Assembly (NCBI GenBank): GCA_000733355.1
Contig: JNVV01000041.1
Span: 14,201-78,200, forward strand
Source: Falciphora oryzae
Taxonomy: Eukaryota; Ascomycota; Sordariomycetes; Magnaporthales; Magnaporthaceae
DNA: 64,000 nucleotides
Direction of reading: 5' to 3'
Translations under genes and position numbers: made by a program
Part shown: positions 33,994 to 44,398 of the stretch, piece after piece
Layout: each line of letters opens with the position of its first letter
Numbering within the stretch: the stretch's first letter is position 1
Notes under the pieces: model-generated
The model's database searches: none
What the model saw: only the letters and a program-made list of their open reading frames with translations
Told to the model about the DNA's origin: nothing

Positions 33994-34416
33994 ATGGATA
34001 ACCCTTAGGGCGTTTGGATCGTTGGTTAACGTAAGTTGTGCCAAACGCACGCTATCCCGCTCGCTTCGCCGGTCAAAAACCAAATTTCCGGGGGATCGCT
34101 CGTTGGGTGCGCTCTTTGCGCTCACTAGTTGGGGAGGCTTATTGGGCGTCATTTCTTCGGCAGTGTCCTTTGCTGCGTGCGGTTTATGATCCGACACGTT
34201 TTATTTCCGACTTATTTTATTAAATAACGTCGGCAAAAGCTTTTCGATGAGAGTTTCCTGTCCTTCCTCCCGACCGTCCATATAATCCGGTCGGCGAGAC
34301 GGAGCATCGGCCGGGTTTAAGGACCTTGGCCGGTATTTAATCTCGAAATCGTACGGGGCCAATTGTAACAGCCATCGGGCCTGCCGTCCGTTTAAGCGCT
34401 TTTGCTTTATAAAAGC
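33994..34416 (-). repeat. 423-bp tract identical to 41584-42006 in element B
   Basis: Compared base by base, the two tracts are identical in opposite orientation, while both flanks differ at many sites. The tract covers the end of RNase H and the following spacer, including a shared stop. Confidence 0.88.
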
Positions 34417-34910
34417 CTTTAGGTTTTTATGATCCGAAAACACCTCCGTGGCTTGCGCCCCTTTGAGGTAATGTCGCTAATGGCGAAAACTTCCCACTAT
34501 TGCGAAAAGTTCTTTATCGTACGTAAGGTACCGGATTTCGGCTCCTTTAAACTTTTGGGACCAGTAAGCTATAGGGTGCTACTGGCCGTTGTGCTTTTGT
34601 AACAAAATGCCTGCTATGGCAAAGTCGGAAGCATCCGTTTCCATCCGTAAAGGTAGAAGCGGGTCGTAGTGCCGTAGCACTGGTGCAATAGTGAAGGCGT
34701 TAATTAGGTCCTTGAACGCCTACTGCTGGGGTTCCTGCCAATAGTGGCCTATCTGGCCTAGCTTGCGTCCGTTTTTTATCCCGTGCAAAAGGTCGTGCAA
34801 AGGTTTCGCTATGCGGGAAAAGCCGTGGATAAACCGTCGGTAGAAGTTGCAAAACCCAACGAAAACTTGGATATCCCTATACGTGCGAGGTAGGTGGTCG
34901 ATCTATTCGC
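34201..34910 (-). pseudogene. RNase H of element C
   Basis: The end frame 34443-34201 reads VFSDHKNLKAFIKQKRLNGR-like sequence then QARWLLQLAPYDFEIKYRPR and SLNPADAPSRRPDYMDGRE. Upstream, METDASDFAIAGILLQKHNG-like text near 34640 keeps the T-D-A-S-D motif. Stops lie between the pieces. Confidence 0.82.
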
Positions 34911-34917
34911 GGACGAC

Positions 34918-35625
34918 TTAAACTCGCGCGGGATCTATTTTAAGCCCTTCGGTATTCACGATAAAACTTAGGAACTCAAGTTTTTGCTGGAAAAAGGTGC
35001 ATTTTTTCGGGTTGGCATAAAGCTCGAACGCACGAAATCGATCCAAAACCAACTCTAGGTAGTGCTGGTGTTCCTCCTCGCTATTGGAATAGATAAGGAT
35101 ATCGTCCAGGTAAACGATAACGAAATCGTCCATTAAGCCTCGCAAGGCCCGGTTAATGTAGGTTTGGAACGATGCTAGGGCATTGGTAAGCCCGAAAGGT
35201 AGTACGAGGTACTCGTAATGCCCGTATTTGGTACGGAACGCGGTTTTCCACTTATTACCCTTTTTAATGCGAAATCGATAATAGGCATTAACGAAGTCGA
35301 TTTTAAAAAAGCATTTGGCACCGTTTAACCGGTTAAGCATTTCCCTAATAAGCGGAAATGGTGCTTTATTTTTAATAGTAATATCGTTTAGCTTTCGGTA
35401 ATTGACGTATAAGCGTAGCGTGCCGTCCTTTTTCGGAACGAAAATAACAAGGGCTTTTGCCGGTAACTGTAATTCCCGAATAATGCCTTGTGCGAAGGCA
35501 TCGGCGAGATACTTTCGAAGGGCTACGGATTCGGCTGGGGATAAGTGATAAATCTGCTTCCACGGGGGCTCCTTGCCCGGGATTAAATCGATAGCATGGT
35601 CGCTATAGCTATGTTTCGGAAGCAT
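34918..35625 (-). pseudogene. Reverse transcriptase of element C
   Basis: An open frame of 235 codons carries most of the domain: GKEPPWKQIYHLSPAESVAL, VIFVPKKDGTLRLYVNYRKL, EMLNRLNGAKCFFKIDFVNA, TKYGHYEYLVLPFGLTNALA, VIVYLDDILIYSNSEEEHQH, LEFLSFIVNTEGLKIDPARV. The YxDD box is intact. The palm aspartate in CVDYR is Asn here (YVNYR), and PLPLI has become PFPLI, so the enzyme is impaired although no stop occurs. Confidence 0.9.
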
Positions 35626-35639
35626 TTTTCCTTTGCGGA

Positions 35640-36330
35640 CGTCGAATACGTTAGAGTAGCTCGTCCAGAGGTTTACAGGGACGTTTCTTAAATCCGGCGG
35701 TTCGTCCGGAGGGTCCTCGAACGGGTCGTCCTCCTCCGTGCTAATAGAAAGGTTAAAACGGATGGAGCAAATAAATATACGATTTTTAACTTAGAGGCTC
35801 CTTCGGAAGTAATGCGCGGATAGTTAATAAATGCGCGGGCGTTGGTTAAAACGCCAGGTGCCTTCGGCCAGGTGAAAGTCCATAGCCAATTCCTTTATCA
35901 ATGGCATGCCTATAAGGATAGGGGCGTTTGCTAGGTTTCGTTCGATAGCTAAAAACGGCCGGATAACCTCCACCGCAATGCCGTACTAGTTATAAAGGCT
36001 TAATCGTAGGTAATAAACACCGTAGGTTTTTACGCCTTGATTGCTTGCGGCGGCTAAGGTAAGGGACTGGTGGTTGTGCTTGGGACGGTTGCACGGCTAG
36101 TATCCCAGGGATTTGCAAAAGGTAATGGAAACTATATTCACTTCGGCGTGCGTATTTAAGCCGATTTTGATTTCGACCTTTGGACCGCCGTTGGGAGCGC
36201 TAACGATCTCTTTGGTAACGAGCGCAAGGGCTGTGCGAATCTGGTCGTTACGGAACGCCGGTGCGGGGATAACCGGGTTCCCTTTTAATTTTTTTAGCGT
36301 TTATCGCTTGGCTCCTTTCCGTCCTCCTTC
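35640..36330 (-). pseudogene. Protease region of element C
   Basis: Minus-strand text matches the protease of element B (…ANAPILIGMPLIKELAM near 35900), with stops. Its region holds the aspartic protease by position. Confidence 0.6.
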
Positions 36331-36399
36331 TTCCTGCGCTTTAGGGAGTTGATTTTGGCCTTTCCGTCCGGAAGGGGCTCGCTATTTTTAGGAGGCTTG

Positions 36400-37700
36400 G
36401 TAGCGGAAAAGGGGCTTTTGCAATCCTTCGCTATATGGTTGGGCTTGCCGCATTTTATGCATGCGTTTTTATCCCAGCGCCGTTGGCGTTCGGTAGGTGA
36501 AAGCGTCGTGCGTCCGTTGCTTTTGGGGCGTTGGTTGCGCCTTTCCTGTTTGCCTTAGGGCTTATATTTCCCGTTTTTGTTCGATTTTTTTTAGTCCTTT
36601 TTATGGGAGGGCCTTTGGGAGTCCTTCTTTTCCTCGTACGGGGCGCGGGCGCCCGTACCTAAAGTATCCCAAATAACCTAGGCTGTGGCGACGAGGTCCT
36701 CCAAAGTTTCTACCTTATGGTGCATCCCACGGGTGATTTGGACCTTTAAAGCAGGGACCAAACGAACTACGTAGCCGTTAATATCCGCTGCCTGCCCTAC
36801 GTCGCCGCATATACGTCGGTATCGCGCTGCGAAAACGCCGGGGTTTTCGTTATTTTTTTGCATAAGTTGTTGCAAATCGTTAGTAGCCCTAAAAAGTAAA
36901 AAGTTTCCTCGCAATGTGGTATTACGAAGCCACCGTATAAATTTGCGCTAATGTAAGCCTAAAATGGGGTTGGCCTTGCGCGAGCCGTTATAGGCGGAAT
37001 TAAAGTCGCTATCGAAAGTTCCGATTGCGGTTGCAATGCGTAATTTAGCCGTAATAAAGCCGTTAAAGTTAGCTTCGAATAGTAAGTTAAGTTTGCTTTC
37101 CTAATGGTCGAAGTCCTGTACTGAGCTTGGAAGCTTCAGTTTAGGCATTTTCCATAGGATCTTGTGGCTGCTTCTATTTTTATCGTACGAAAGAAAGGTG
37201 TCGTCTTCCTCGTCGGTCTCCCTTGCTGGTAAGTGGTGTAATGGTGCCCCAAATATCGATTAGTTACCGGGCTTGCCTAACGGGCGGTTGACCTTCTGGC
37301 CATGCTGCTGAGGGGTCGAAACTCGAGTACGCTACTAGGGCTAAGGGTAATCCGGATCGTCCGAATCGTTTAGGAGGCTAAAGGCTTCGCGAATTGCCTT
37401 TCGTTCCATTAGGGCTTTTTGGAACTGTAATAGGAGCTTGGTAGGGACGTAATCGCGCGAGATATAGTAGGCAAACTGTAAGCGGGTGTAGGAAGCAACG
37501 TTGTGGATGTTAAATTCGGGGTAACCGCGAGGGTTATCGGGAGTAAGTTGCTCGCGTCTTAGGGGCAAAGTGGACGTTCCTATCCCTGGACCCTCGTTTT
37601 GGCTTGGATCCTCGTTCTGGCCTAAATCCTCGTTTTAGCCTGGGTCGTCGACCTCAACGAACTCTCCAAAGTCGAATATCGTGGCTGATAAGTGCTAAAG
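36400..37700 (-). pseudogene. Gag of element C
   Basis: The pieces are 37568-37341 (FNIHNVASYTRLQFAYYISR) and 36914-36678 (LMQKNNENPGVFAARYRRIC), then a zinc knuckle read as CIKCGKPNHIAKDC near 36470, intact in CX2CX4HX4C form. The start codon at about 37680 is ATA where element B has ATG. Stops and frame changes break the rest. Confidence 0.8.
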
Positions 37701-37713
37701 GTTTAAGTAGAAA

Positions 37714-37722
37714 AAGCAATCG
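37714..37722 (-). promoter_or_regulatory. Self-complementary primer site of element C
   Basis: On the minus strand CGATTGCTT lies three bases inside the 5' LTR. The donor AAGCAATCG lies in the LTR at 37855-37847 (minus), 21 bp after the start of the TATAAAG box at 37876-37870. Confidence 0.65.
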
Positions 37723-37725
37723 AAT

Positions 37726-38230
37726 TGTAACAAACTGTGGCCCCCTAAAGGAAAAGGTTACGCTTGTAGGGAAAGGGGATCTTAAAAGTTCAGCGGTTTA
37801 TTAGTGCGAAGCTTGACAAGTGTATAATGATAAGAAACAGAAAAAACGATTGCTTGCCCTCCAAACCCCCTTTATAGGAGGTCTTTCGGGCCCTTTTTAT
37901 ACACAGTCTTTCGGCTGCCGTCGGCCTGCCGTCGGTATGCCTTTTTCCCCGCGGCGCCCGTACGGGTCTGGATATGCTCCGTCCCGAATTAACGCTTCGG
38001 GGTTTAGATGTGTCATATAGGGATCCCTCTATACCAGCGTATCACAACCCCTTGGATCTAACTCTCCTAAAACAGCACGTCGCATGCGCCACCCTATTGG
38101 CTGGCGGATATCGTGCTTGCGGTCGCGTTGGGTTGGCGGGTGCTAATCGCCAAAGCCGTTAGCGGGCGAGGGCGTGAGCGTGGCTGGCTGATATCGCGCC
38201 CGCGGGCGCGTTAAGTCGGCGGGTGTTACA
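37726..38230 (-). repeat. 5' LTR of element C
   Basis: It is 505 bp, the same length as the other LTR. It contains two TATA boxes on the minus strand, the nearer one at 37876-37870. Confidence 0.93.
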
Positions 38231-38235
38231 ACTAA

Positions 38236-38749
38236 TGCAAAAACTGGCTATGGACCTCCACCCGGCTAAAAGCACCTAATGTTTTAACCAACGTCCTCGT
38301 ATCCATCAGCTATCCGCATACCATTTCCGAAAAAGCCTTCAAACTAAAAATCGCGTGCTTATTTATTCCCTTCGCTTCAACCCTTCTATCGGCAGCACCG
38401 GGAAAAACGACCCTTTCGAAAACCGTCCAGACGAACTGCCAAATTTAAAAAATGTCCTTATAAATTTACGGATAAGCCACTTCGACGTATTCGACGTCCG
38501 CAAAAGGAAAATGCTTCCAAAGCATAGCCACGGCGACCATACCATTAATCTGCTCCCGGGCAAAAAGCCCCCGTGGAAACAGATTTACCACCTGTCTCTA
38601 GCTGAATCGACGACACTTTAGGAGTACCTCACCGATGCCCTCGCACAAGGCATTATCCGCGAATTACAATCACTAGCAAAAGCCCCTATCATTTTCGTCC
38701 CAAAAAAAAGACGGCACGTTACAATTGTGCGTTAACTATCAAGGACTTA
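38236..38749 (+). pseudogene. Reverse transcriptase of element B, first part
   Basis: 38355-38621 reads PDELPNLKNVLINLRISHFD and KKPPWKQIYHLSLAESTTL, then IIRELQSLAKAPIIFVPKK. A frame change follows in a run of A. It is interrupted by the pogo insertion within VNYQGL/NDITIKNK, at the site equivalent to the middle of the palm. Confidence 0.82.
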
Positions 38750-40611
38750 ACGTGGTCCATTAGTAAGTGGATCACATCACCTCGTGGATCACCCACACCC
38801 GACCTTTAGTTAATCGACGCGCATGCTAACCCAACAACGCAAGGAATCCATTTAAACTATTTAGAACTGTATACATTGGACATTTTTACTTTTTCTTAAT
38901 AAGTGCGCGCATTGTGTCCGGTTTTGCCGCAAGTGCCACACCGCCAACGAGTTGTCGTTGCCTTCCTTTGCTAACCCCTATAGTCGCGCATTTTTTGCTG
39001 TAGCTATCCATCCAGCTCCTGCTGGTTTAAAACATTTCGTATTTCGTCGATGGTAAATGACCTTCCAAATCGGACACGTATTTTTTTGGCCCTCCGGCGT
39101 TTATTTAGTACTTCGTTCGCTTTTCTAAGCGTGGACATTTCGGTTCGGAAAAGGGCCACCTTATGCATTATCGCTTTCGCCCCCTTTGCAATTTAATCTA
39201 TAGCCGTATAAATAGGAGTTGGAAAGCTGCTTTAGTAATTGGAAATCCGAGTTTTGATATGTTCGGATTGCGAAGTTGCTTTTTTAGCTGTCCGGGGCGT
39301 TTTGGAAATTTAAAGTTCGGGGTCGTTTAGGGGCGTCTTTAGGGGAATTGAAATCCGTAGCTTTACATCCAGCTTTTCTAAAACCGAATCCGGATTGAAA
39401 AGAGCAAGGCCAGCCTTTCGAAAGCCTTTTCGGATGTTTCCTTTGGTTATAGAGTTAAAAAATGCCGCTTTAAACGCCGAAAGGAACTTGACTTTGGTTA
39501 CGTAGTTAACGTGCGACCTTATCAGGTCCTCGATTTGTCGACCGTACGCCTTTTTTATTGGGCTAAAGCACCTAACGTTAAACGGTTAAAGGAAATAAAA
39601 CGAATGCGGAAGCATACAAAGCGTAATAATGTTATGTTCTTAGCAGTAAAGCTTAAAATCCGTCGAGTGATAGCTTTCGTATCCGTTTAGCACTAATAAA
39701 CGATAGGGGCCTTTTGTGCGCGACGCAATGTGTTTATCGAAATGTTGGATCCATTTTAAGCCGATTTCGTTCGTAGTCCACCCGTTAAAATTCGTTGCGA
39801 TAACCCAATTACGTGGGAGGTCGGTTTCCGAATACCAATTGGTTAGGTGGTATTGCCTTTTAACGATAATAAAAGGGGGGATCGCCTAACTGCAATAGTT
39901 AACCCTTTGGATAACTGTAGCCCATTCCCGGTTGCTAGGCTAAACCAGCTTTGCTTTACTACGGCCTTCCGATGTTGTAATAACCATAACGGCCGCGATC
40001 ATGCCTATAAGGAAGCCGGTTTCGTCGAAATTGTAAATGTCGTTATCCAGGATGCTATATTTGGCGACAGTATTCCGTACGAGGTCGAATTACGCAAAAA
40101 CAAGCTTGGAATCTTCGCATTTGGCCCTTTGGTAGTCGTATTTTCGAATCTAACGCGTGCCGAGCTTTGCGCGGCGTTTAACGAACCTTTCGACCCAGCA
40201 TTTGCCAACGGTGCCCGCGTCGCGTTCGGTAAGCAATCGGTTAGCCATATCTTTAATACCAGAAGGCCGGGGAGGAAATGCGCGGGAATCCAGCTCGAAT
40301 ATATATTTAACAAGCGCCTCCTTTTCAAATTCCGTTAATTTCCGTAATTTGGATATGGTGTCGCGTCGAGCAGGTTGGCCGTTTTTGCGCCAGGCGAGAG
40401 TAGAATAGTTGACCGCGTAGATTTTGGCAGCATTCCGGACGCTCAATTTTGGATCCGAATTAATAGCTTAAAGGGCCAAAATGATCCTGCTTTCGTCGCT
40501 TGTGTTTACCATTATTTGTTGTGGAAATATTCGTGGATGAAATTCAATTAACGCGTAGACGCGTGTGGGTGATCCACGAGGTGATGTGATCCACTTACTA
40601 ATGGACCACGT
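38750..40611 (-). mobile_element. pogo-type DNA transposon in element B
   Basis: It is 1862 bp, flanked by TA (38748-38749 and 40612-40613). The terminal inverted repeats are 49 bp and perfect (38750-38798 and 40563-40611), starting ACGTGGTCCATTAGTAAGTG. One transposase is on the minus strand. Removal restores the reverse transcriptase frame of element B. Perfect repeat ends but a mutated transposase suggest decay of the coding region only. Confidence 0.95.
38870..40512 (-). pseudogene. pogo-type transposase, catalytic residues lost
   Basis: The start is ATG at 40512. The order is a psq-type helix-turn-helix (KLSVRNAAKIYAVNYSTLAW), a CENP-B-like domain (EKEALVKYIFELDSRAFPPR), then the DDE domain. 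The first Asp is in YNFDETGFLIGM, the second is Asn in LLVLNGYESYHSTDF, and the third is Asn in PFNVRCFSPIKKAYG. The C-terminus has a zinc knuckle CGTCGKTGHNARTY, last Cys lost. Several stops at Trp and Gln codons are present. Two of three catalytic aspartates are gone and the protein is dead. Confidence 0.88.
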
Positions 40612-41300
40612 TAACGACATCACCATTAAAAATAAAGCACCGCTTCCGTTAATCGGGGAAATGCTTGACCGTTTGAACGGTACCAAATACTTATTTAAAA
40701 TCGACCTCGTTAATACGTATTACCGACTTCGCATTAAAAAGGGGAACGAATAAAAAACCGCATTCCGCACCAAATACGGGCACTACGAATACCTCGTACT
40801 ACCGTTCGGACTTACCAACGCCCCGGCATCGTTCCAAACCTACATCAACAAAGCCCTACGGGGCCTAATAAACGACTTCGTTATCGTCTACTTAAACGAT
40901 ATCCTCATTTACTCCGGTAGTAAAAAGAAGCACCAGCACCACCTAAAGCTAATTTTGGATCGACTTCGCAGCTTTAAGCTTTATACCAATCCTAAAAAAT
41001 GCACCTTTTTCCAACAAAAACTTAAATTCCTAAGTTTTATCGTCAACACCGAAAGGCTCAAAATGGACCCTGCGCGTGTTCAAATCGTCCGCAAATGGAT
41101 CAACCACCCACCTCGCACGTACAAAAACATCCAAATCTTTGTGGGATTTTGCAACTTTTATCAACGGTTCATCCACGGCTTTTCCCGCATAGCGAAGCCT
41201 TTGCACAACTTATTGCAAAAAATAAAAAACGGACGCAAGCCAGGCCAAATAAGCCATCACTAGCAGGAGCCCCAACAGCAGGCATTCAAGGACCTAATTA
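40612..41300 (+). pseudogene. Reverse transcriptase of element B, second part
   Basis: The frame resumes NDITIKNKAPLPLIGEMLDR, LNGTKYLFKIDLVNTYYRLR and then TAFRTKYGHYEYLVLPFGLT. The YxDD box reads VIVYLNDILIYS (first Asp lost). It ends [40 protein letters not shown]. Compared with element C it has Glu to Lys, Asp to Asn and Trp to stop. Confidence 0.88.
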
Positions 41301-41317
41301 ACGCGTTCACGACCGCA

Positions 41318-41799
41318 CCAGTGCTACGGCATTACGACCCGACTTTACCGTTACGGATCGAAACGGACGCTTCCGACTTTGCCATAACAAGCATCCTATC
41401 GCAAAAGCACGACGGCCAGTGGCACCCTATAGCCTACTGGTCCCAAAAATTTAAAGGTGCCGAAACTCGGTATCTTATGTACGAAAAAAACTTTTCGCAA
41501 TAGTAGGAAGTTTTCGCCATTAGCGACATTACCTTAAAGGGGCGCAAACCACGGAGGTGTTTTCGGATCATAAAAACCTTAAAGCTTTTATAAAGCAAAA
41601 GCGCTTAAACGGACGGCAGGCCCGATGGCTGTTACAATTGGCCCCGTACGATTTCGAGATTAAATACCGGCCAAGGTCCTTAAACCCGGCCGATGCTCCG
41701 TCTCGCCGACCGGATTATATGGACGGTCGGGAGGAAGGACAGGAAACTCTCATCGAAAAGCTTTTGCCGACGTTATTTAATAAAATAAGTCGGAAATAA
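41318..41799 (+). pseudogene. RNase H of element B
   Basis: It reads LRIETDASDFAITSILSQKH, which keeps T-D-A-S-D, then WHPIAYWSQKFKGAETRYLM. The last 80 codons (41557-41799) are identical to those of element C because of the shared tract starting at 41584. Confidence 0.88.
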
Positions 41800-42006
41800 A
41801 ACGTGTCGGATCATAAACCGCACGCAGCAAAGGACACTGCCGAAGAAATGACGCCCAATAAGCCTCCCCAACTAGTGAGCGCAAAGAGCGCACCCAACGA
41901 GCGATCCCCCGGAAATTTGGTTTTTGACCGGCGAAGCGAGCGGGATAGCGTGCGTTTGGCACAACTTACGTTAACCAACGATCCAAACGCCCTAAGGGTT
42001 ATCCAT
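41584..42006 (+). repeat. 423-bp tract identical to 33994-34416 in element C
   Basis: See the partner. No difference was found over the 423 bases. The first mismatches flank it at 41583 and 42007. Confidence 0.88.
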
Positions 42007-42349
42007 GCCTTACAGGTGCAATCTGTCACTCGTTAAAAGGCACGCACTACCTTGGATTAGTTTAAAAGCAGCGTAACCACGGACTCCCCGGAAAAAATCC
42101 TAACGCCGTTAAAAAAATAGATTGGGAGCGTATAAAAGCGGGATCCGGCGAGCATAAATTTGCTTAAAAAGCTAATAGTAATTAAAAAGCCCCGTTTAGC
42201 AATACTTAACGTAAAATACACCGCACCGCACCGAAATATTGCGATAACAACTCGGTAACAAAAAGCATCGTGTTTCCATTTAACTAACGGTAACGAATTA
42301 ATTTTCCGGGGAAATCAGGTTTATATCCCTACAAACGAAGCCTTAAAAA

Positions 42350-43695
42350 CCGAAATCTTAAAACAGTTTTACGATTTTCCGGGAACCGGTCACTAGGGCG
42401 TAGCCAAAACTTTAAATCTTATTTAACGCTTTTTTTGGTAGGATAAAGTTAAAAGGGATGTTACGGCATATATAGCATCGTGCTTTTAGTGCCAAAGGAA
42501 AGCGATTCATCGTCACAAGCCTTACGGTAAATTTAAACCCTTACCACCGCCAAAAAACGGGCAGCCTATAAAAAAGATTTTTTTGGACTGGGTAACCGGC
42601 CTACCTAAAAGCAGGACGGCGGGTGGTTAGGTTTTTAACGCGATTTTCGTCGTCGTGTACCGATTAACCAAATACGTGGTCCTTATCCCTACACGAGCTA
42701 ACACAAATGCAAAACAGTTCGCAAAGCTGTTTTTCGAGCGTATCGAATACGTATTCGGTACCCCCAAAAGCATCGTTAGCGATCGCAATAGCCGCATTAC
42801 TAGTAGCTTTTGGGAAAAAGTGTGCAAGCACCAAATTATTAAAAAACGCATATCGACCGCCTACCATCTTCAAACGGACGGGCAAACGGAAATCTTTAAC
42901 CGCGTCATCAAAAATTACCTCCGCAGCTACTACGCCGGTTTGGAAAACTTTTAGGCATCACTACTACCGTTAGCAGCTTACGCTTACAACAACAGCAAAA
43001 ACTTCACTACAAAGCATTCGCCGTTCTATTTCCTATACGGATCGGATTGCGAGATACGGATTGATATCGCGGACAATATCCTTAAAGGGAGGGTACCCGC
43101 AGCAAAAAACTGCATCGAACGACTTCATACATTGCGCAAAAAGCTTAAAAAAACGTTACTGCAAGCACAAAAACGGTCAGCTAAATACTACAACAAAAAC
43201 CACATCCCTATGCAATTCGCAATTAAAAATTGGGTCAAAATGTCCACGAAAAACCTGCGTTTAAAAAACAAAAAGTTAGCACCTAAATAAATCGGTCCCT
43301 TCCGGATTACCGAACGCATAAGCCAGCAAGCCTACCGTTTAGCATTTCCTAAACATTACCGCCGTTTTTACGACGTCATTCCCGTGCAATACCTCAAACG
43401 GTATATTGCTAAAAAATAAAAAAACGAAGTGCCGCTACCTATACCAAAGTACGAAAACGACCAAAAGGAGTAGGAAGTCGAAAAAGTACGAAATAAGGGA
43501 CGGATTTAAAACAAAAAGTACTACCTAATTAAATGGAAGGATTGGCTAGCAAAGTATAACATTTGGGAGCCCGAAAAACACTTTCGCGGCGCACCCACGA
43601 AAGTACGAGCCTTCCAAAGGGCCTGGAACAAAAGGAACCGAAAGATCCGCGAGCTCCAAAACGTGAAACCAAGCAATGAAAAAGGGGACACCTAA
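42350..43695 (+). pseudogene. Integrase and chromodomain of element B
   Basis: A zinc-finger remnant (TGH near 42390, CFQCQRK near 42485) precedes the core: KIFLDWVTGLPKSRT, GTPKSIVSDRNSRITSSFWE (second Asp kept), STAYHLQTDGQTEIFNRVIK. The chromodomain follows at about 43450-43620, EVEKVRNKGRI then KKYYLIKWKDWLAKYNIWEP. It ends at 43693-43695. Stops at Trp codons (for example 42953-42955) and Arg/Glu to Lys changes mark the decay. Confidence 0.85.
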
Positions 43696-43850
43696 AATCG
43701 CCAAATTGGTCATCCTTTTTCAAAGGTTTTATTAGAGATCAGCGCCCACCCTAAGCGAGGGAAAAAAACGGTTAACGCCTTTGCGAGTCCACGAAAATTT
43801 GTTATTGCACCAAGGAAAAGGAAAAAGTTAGAAGCCGAGGACAGCCTTTT

Positions 43851-43865
43851 TAAGAGGGGGATAGT
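43851..43865 (+). other. Polypurine tract of element B
   Basis: AAGAGGGGGATAGT abuts the 3' LTR. Confidence 0.8.
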
Positions 43866-44393
43866 TGTAACACCCTGCATAAAACCATGGCCAGCAGCCG
43901 TAGGGGACGCCACCGGTAACCACAAGGGAGGCCTCCGGGTGGTAGCCGGAAAGGCGCAAGCCCTAACGGATATGCGGGTTAAAAAAGTTTAACTTTGCGA
44001 CACGCACGCCGATCAGCCCCCGTAAATTAGCCCGGCCCGGAACCTTAAAAGGGACGAAACATATCCGGCTCCGACGGACGCCGCGGAGGAGGCAGTGTGC
44101 CAATAACAACCGAAAGGCAGGCCCCGACGGACGCTACGGAGGAGGAGACGCGCCAACGACAGCCGAAAGACGCCCGGAGGGTTAGAGCATAAGGAGGGCC
44201 CGAGAGACCCCTTGTGAAGGAGGTCAGGAGGGCAAGCAATCGTTTTTCTGTTTTTACTAACACTATAGACTTGTTGAGCCTTGACGAATACGACTGTTGA
44301 GCTGTTGAACCTCTGAGATCTCCTTGCGAGAACCCCCCTTTTCCAAGCCTGACACTGCTGTAGCTGGCTATAGTAGGGCCAAGGCCTGTTACA
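43866..44393 (+). repeat. 3' LTR of element B
   Basis: It is 528 bp, the same length as its partner; differences are mostly transitions. CCCCG follows at 44394. Confidence 0.93.
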
Positions 44394-44398
44394 CCCCG

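Larger units (their letters stand above)
31627..38230 (-). mobile_element. Element C: complete Ty3/gypsy chromovirus nested in element B
   Basis: It is 6604 bp, with 505-bp LTRs at 31627-32131 and 37726-38230 and a perfect ACTAA duplication. The minus-strand order is gag (37700-36400), protease, reverse transcriptase (35625-34918), RNase H, integrase and chromodomain (32634-32305), polypurine tract. The interior is closely related to element B, in opposite orientation, so a relative inserted into its own kind. The LTR U3 is unlike that of B, while part of R/U5 is similar. It is less decayed than B but still has stops and a changed gag start codon. Confidence 0.95.
29282..44393 (+). mobile_element. 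Element B: Ty3/gypsy chromovirus with two nested insertions
   Basis: LTRs of 528 bp lie at 29282-29809 and 43866-44393, with a perfect CCCCG duplication. The interior is gag (29856-31154), protease (to 31626), [element C inserted with TSD ACTAA], reverse transcriptase (38236-38749), [pogo inserted with TSD TA], reverse transcriptase rest, RNase H, integrase and chromodomain (to about 43695), polypurine tract. Without its guests it is about 6.6 kb. Decay is mostly G-to-A on the sense strand (Glu to Lys, Asp to Asn, Trp to stop). Its interior is closely related to element C, but the LTR U3 differs. Confidence 0.95.
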
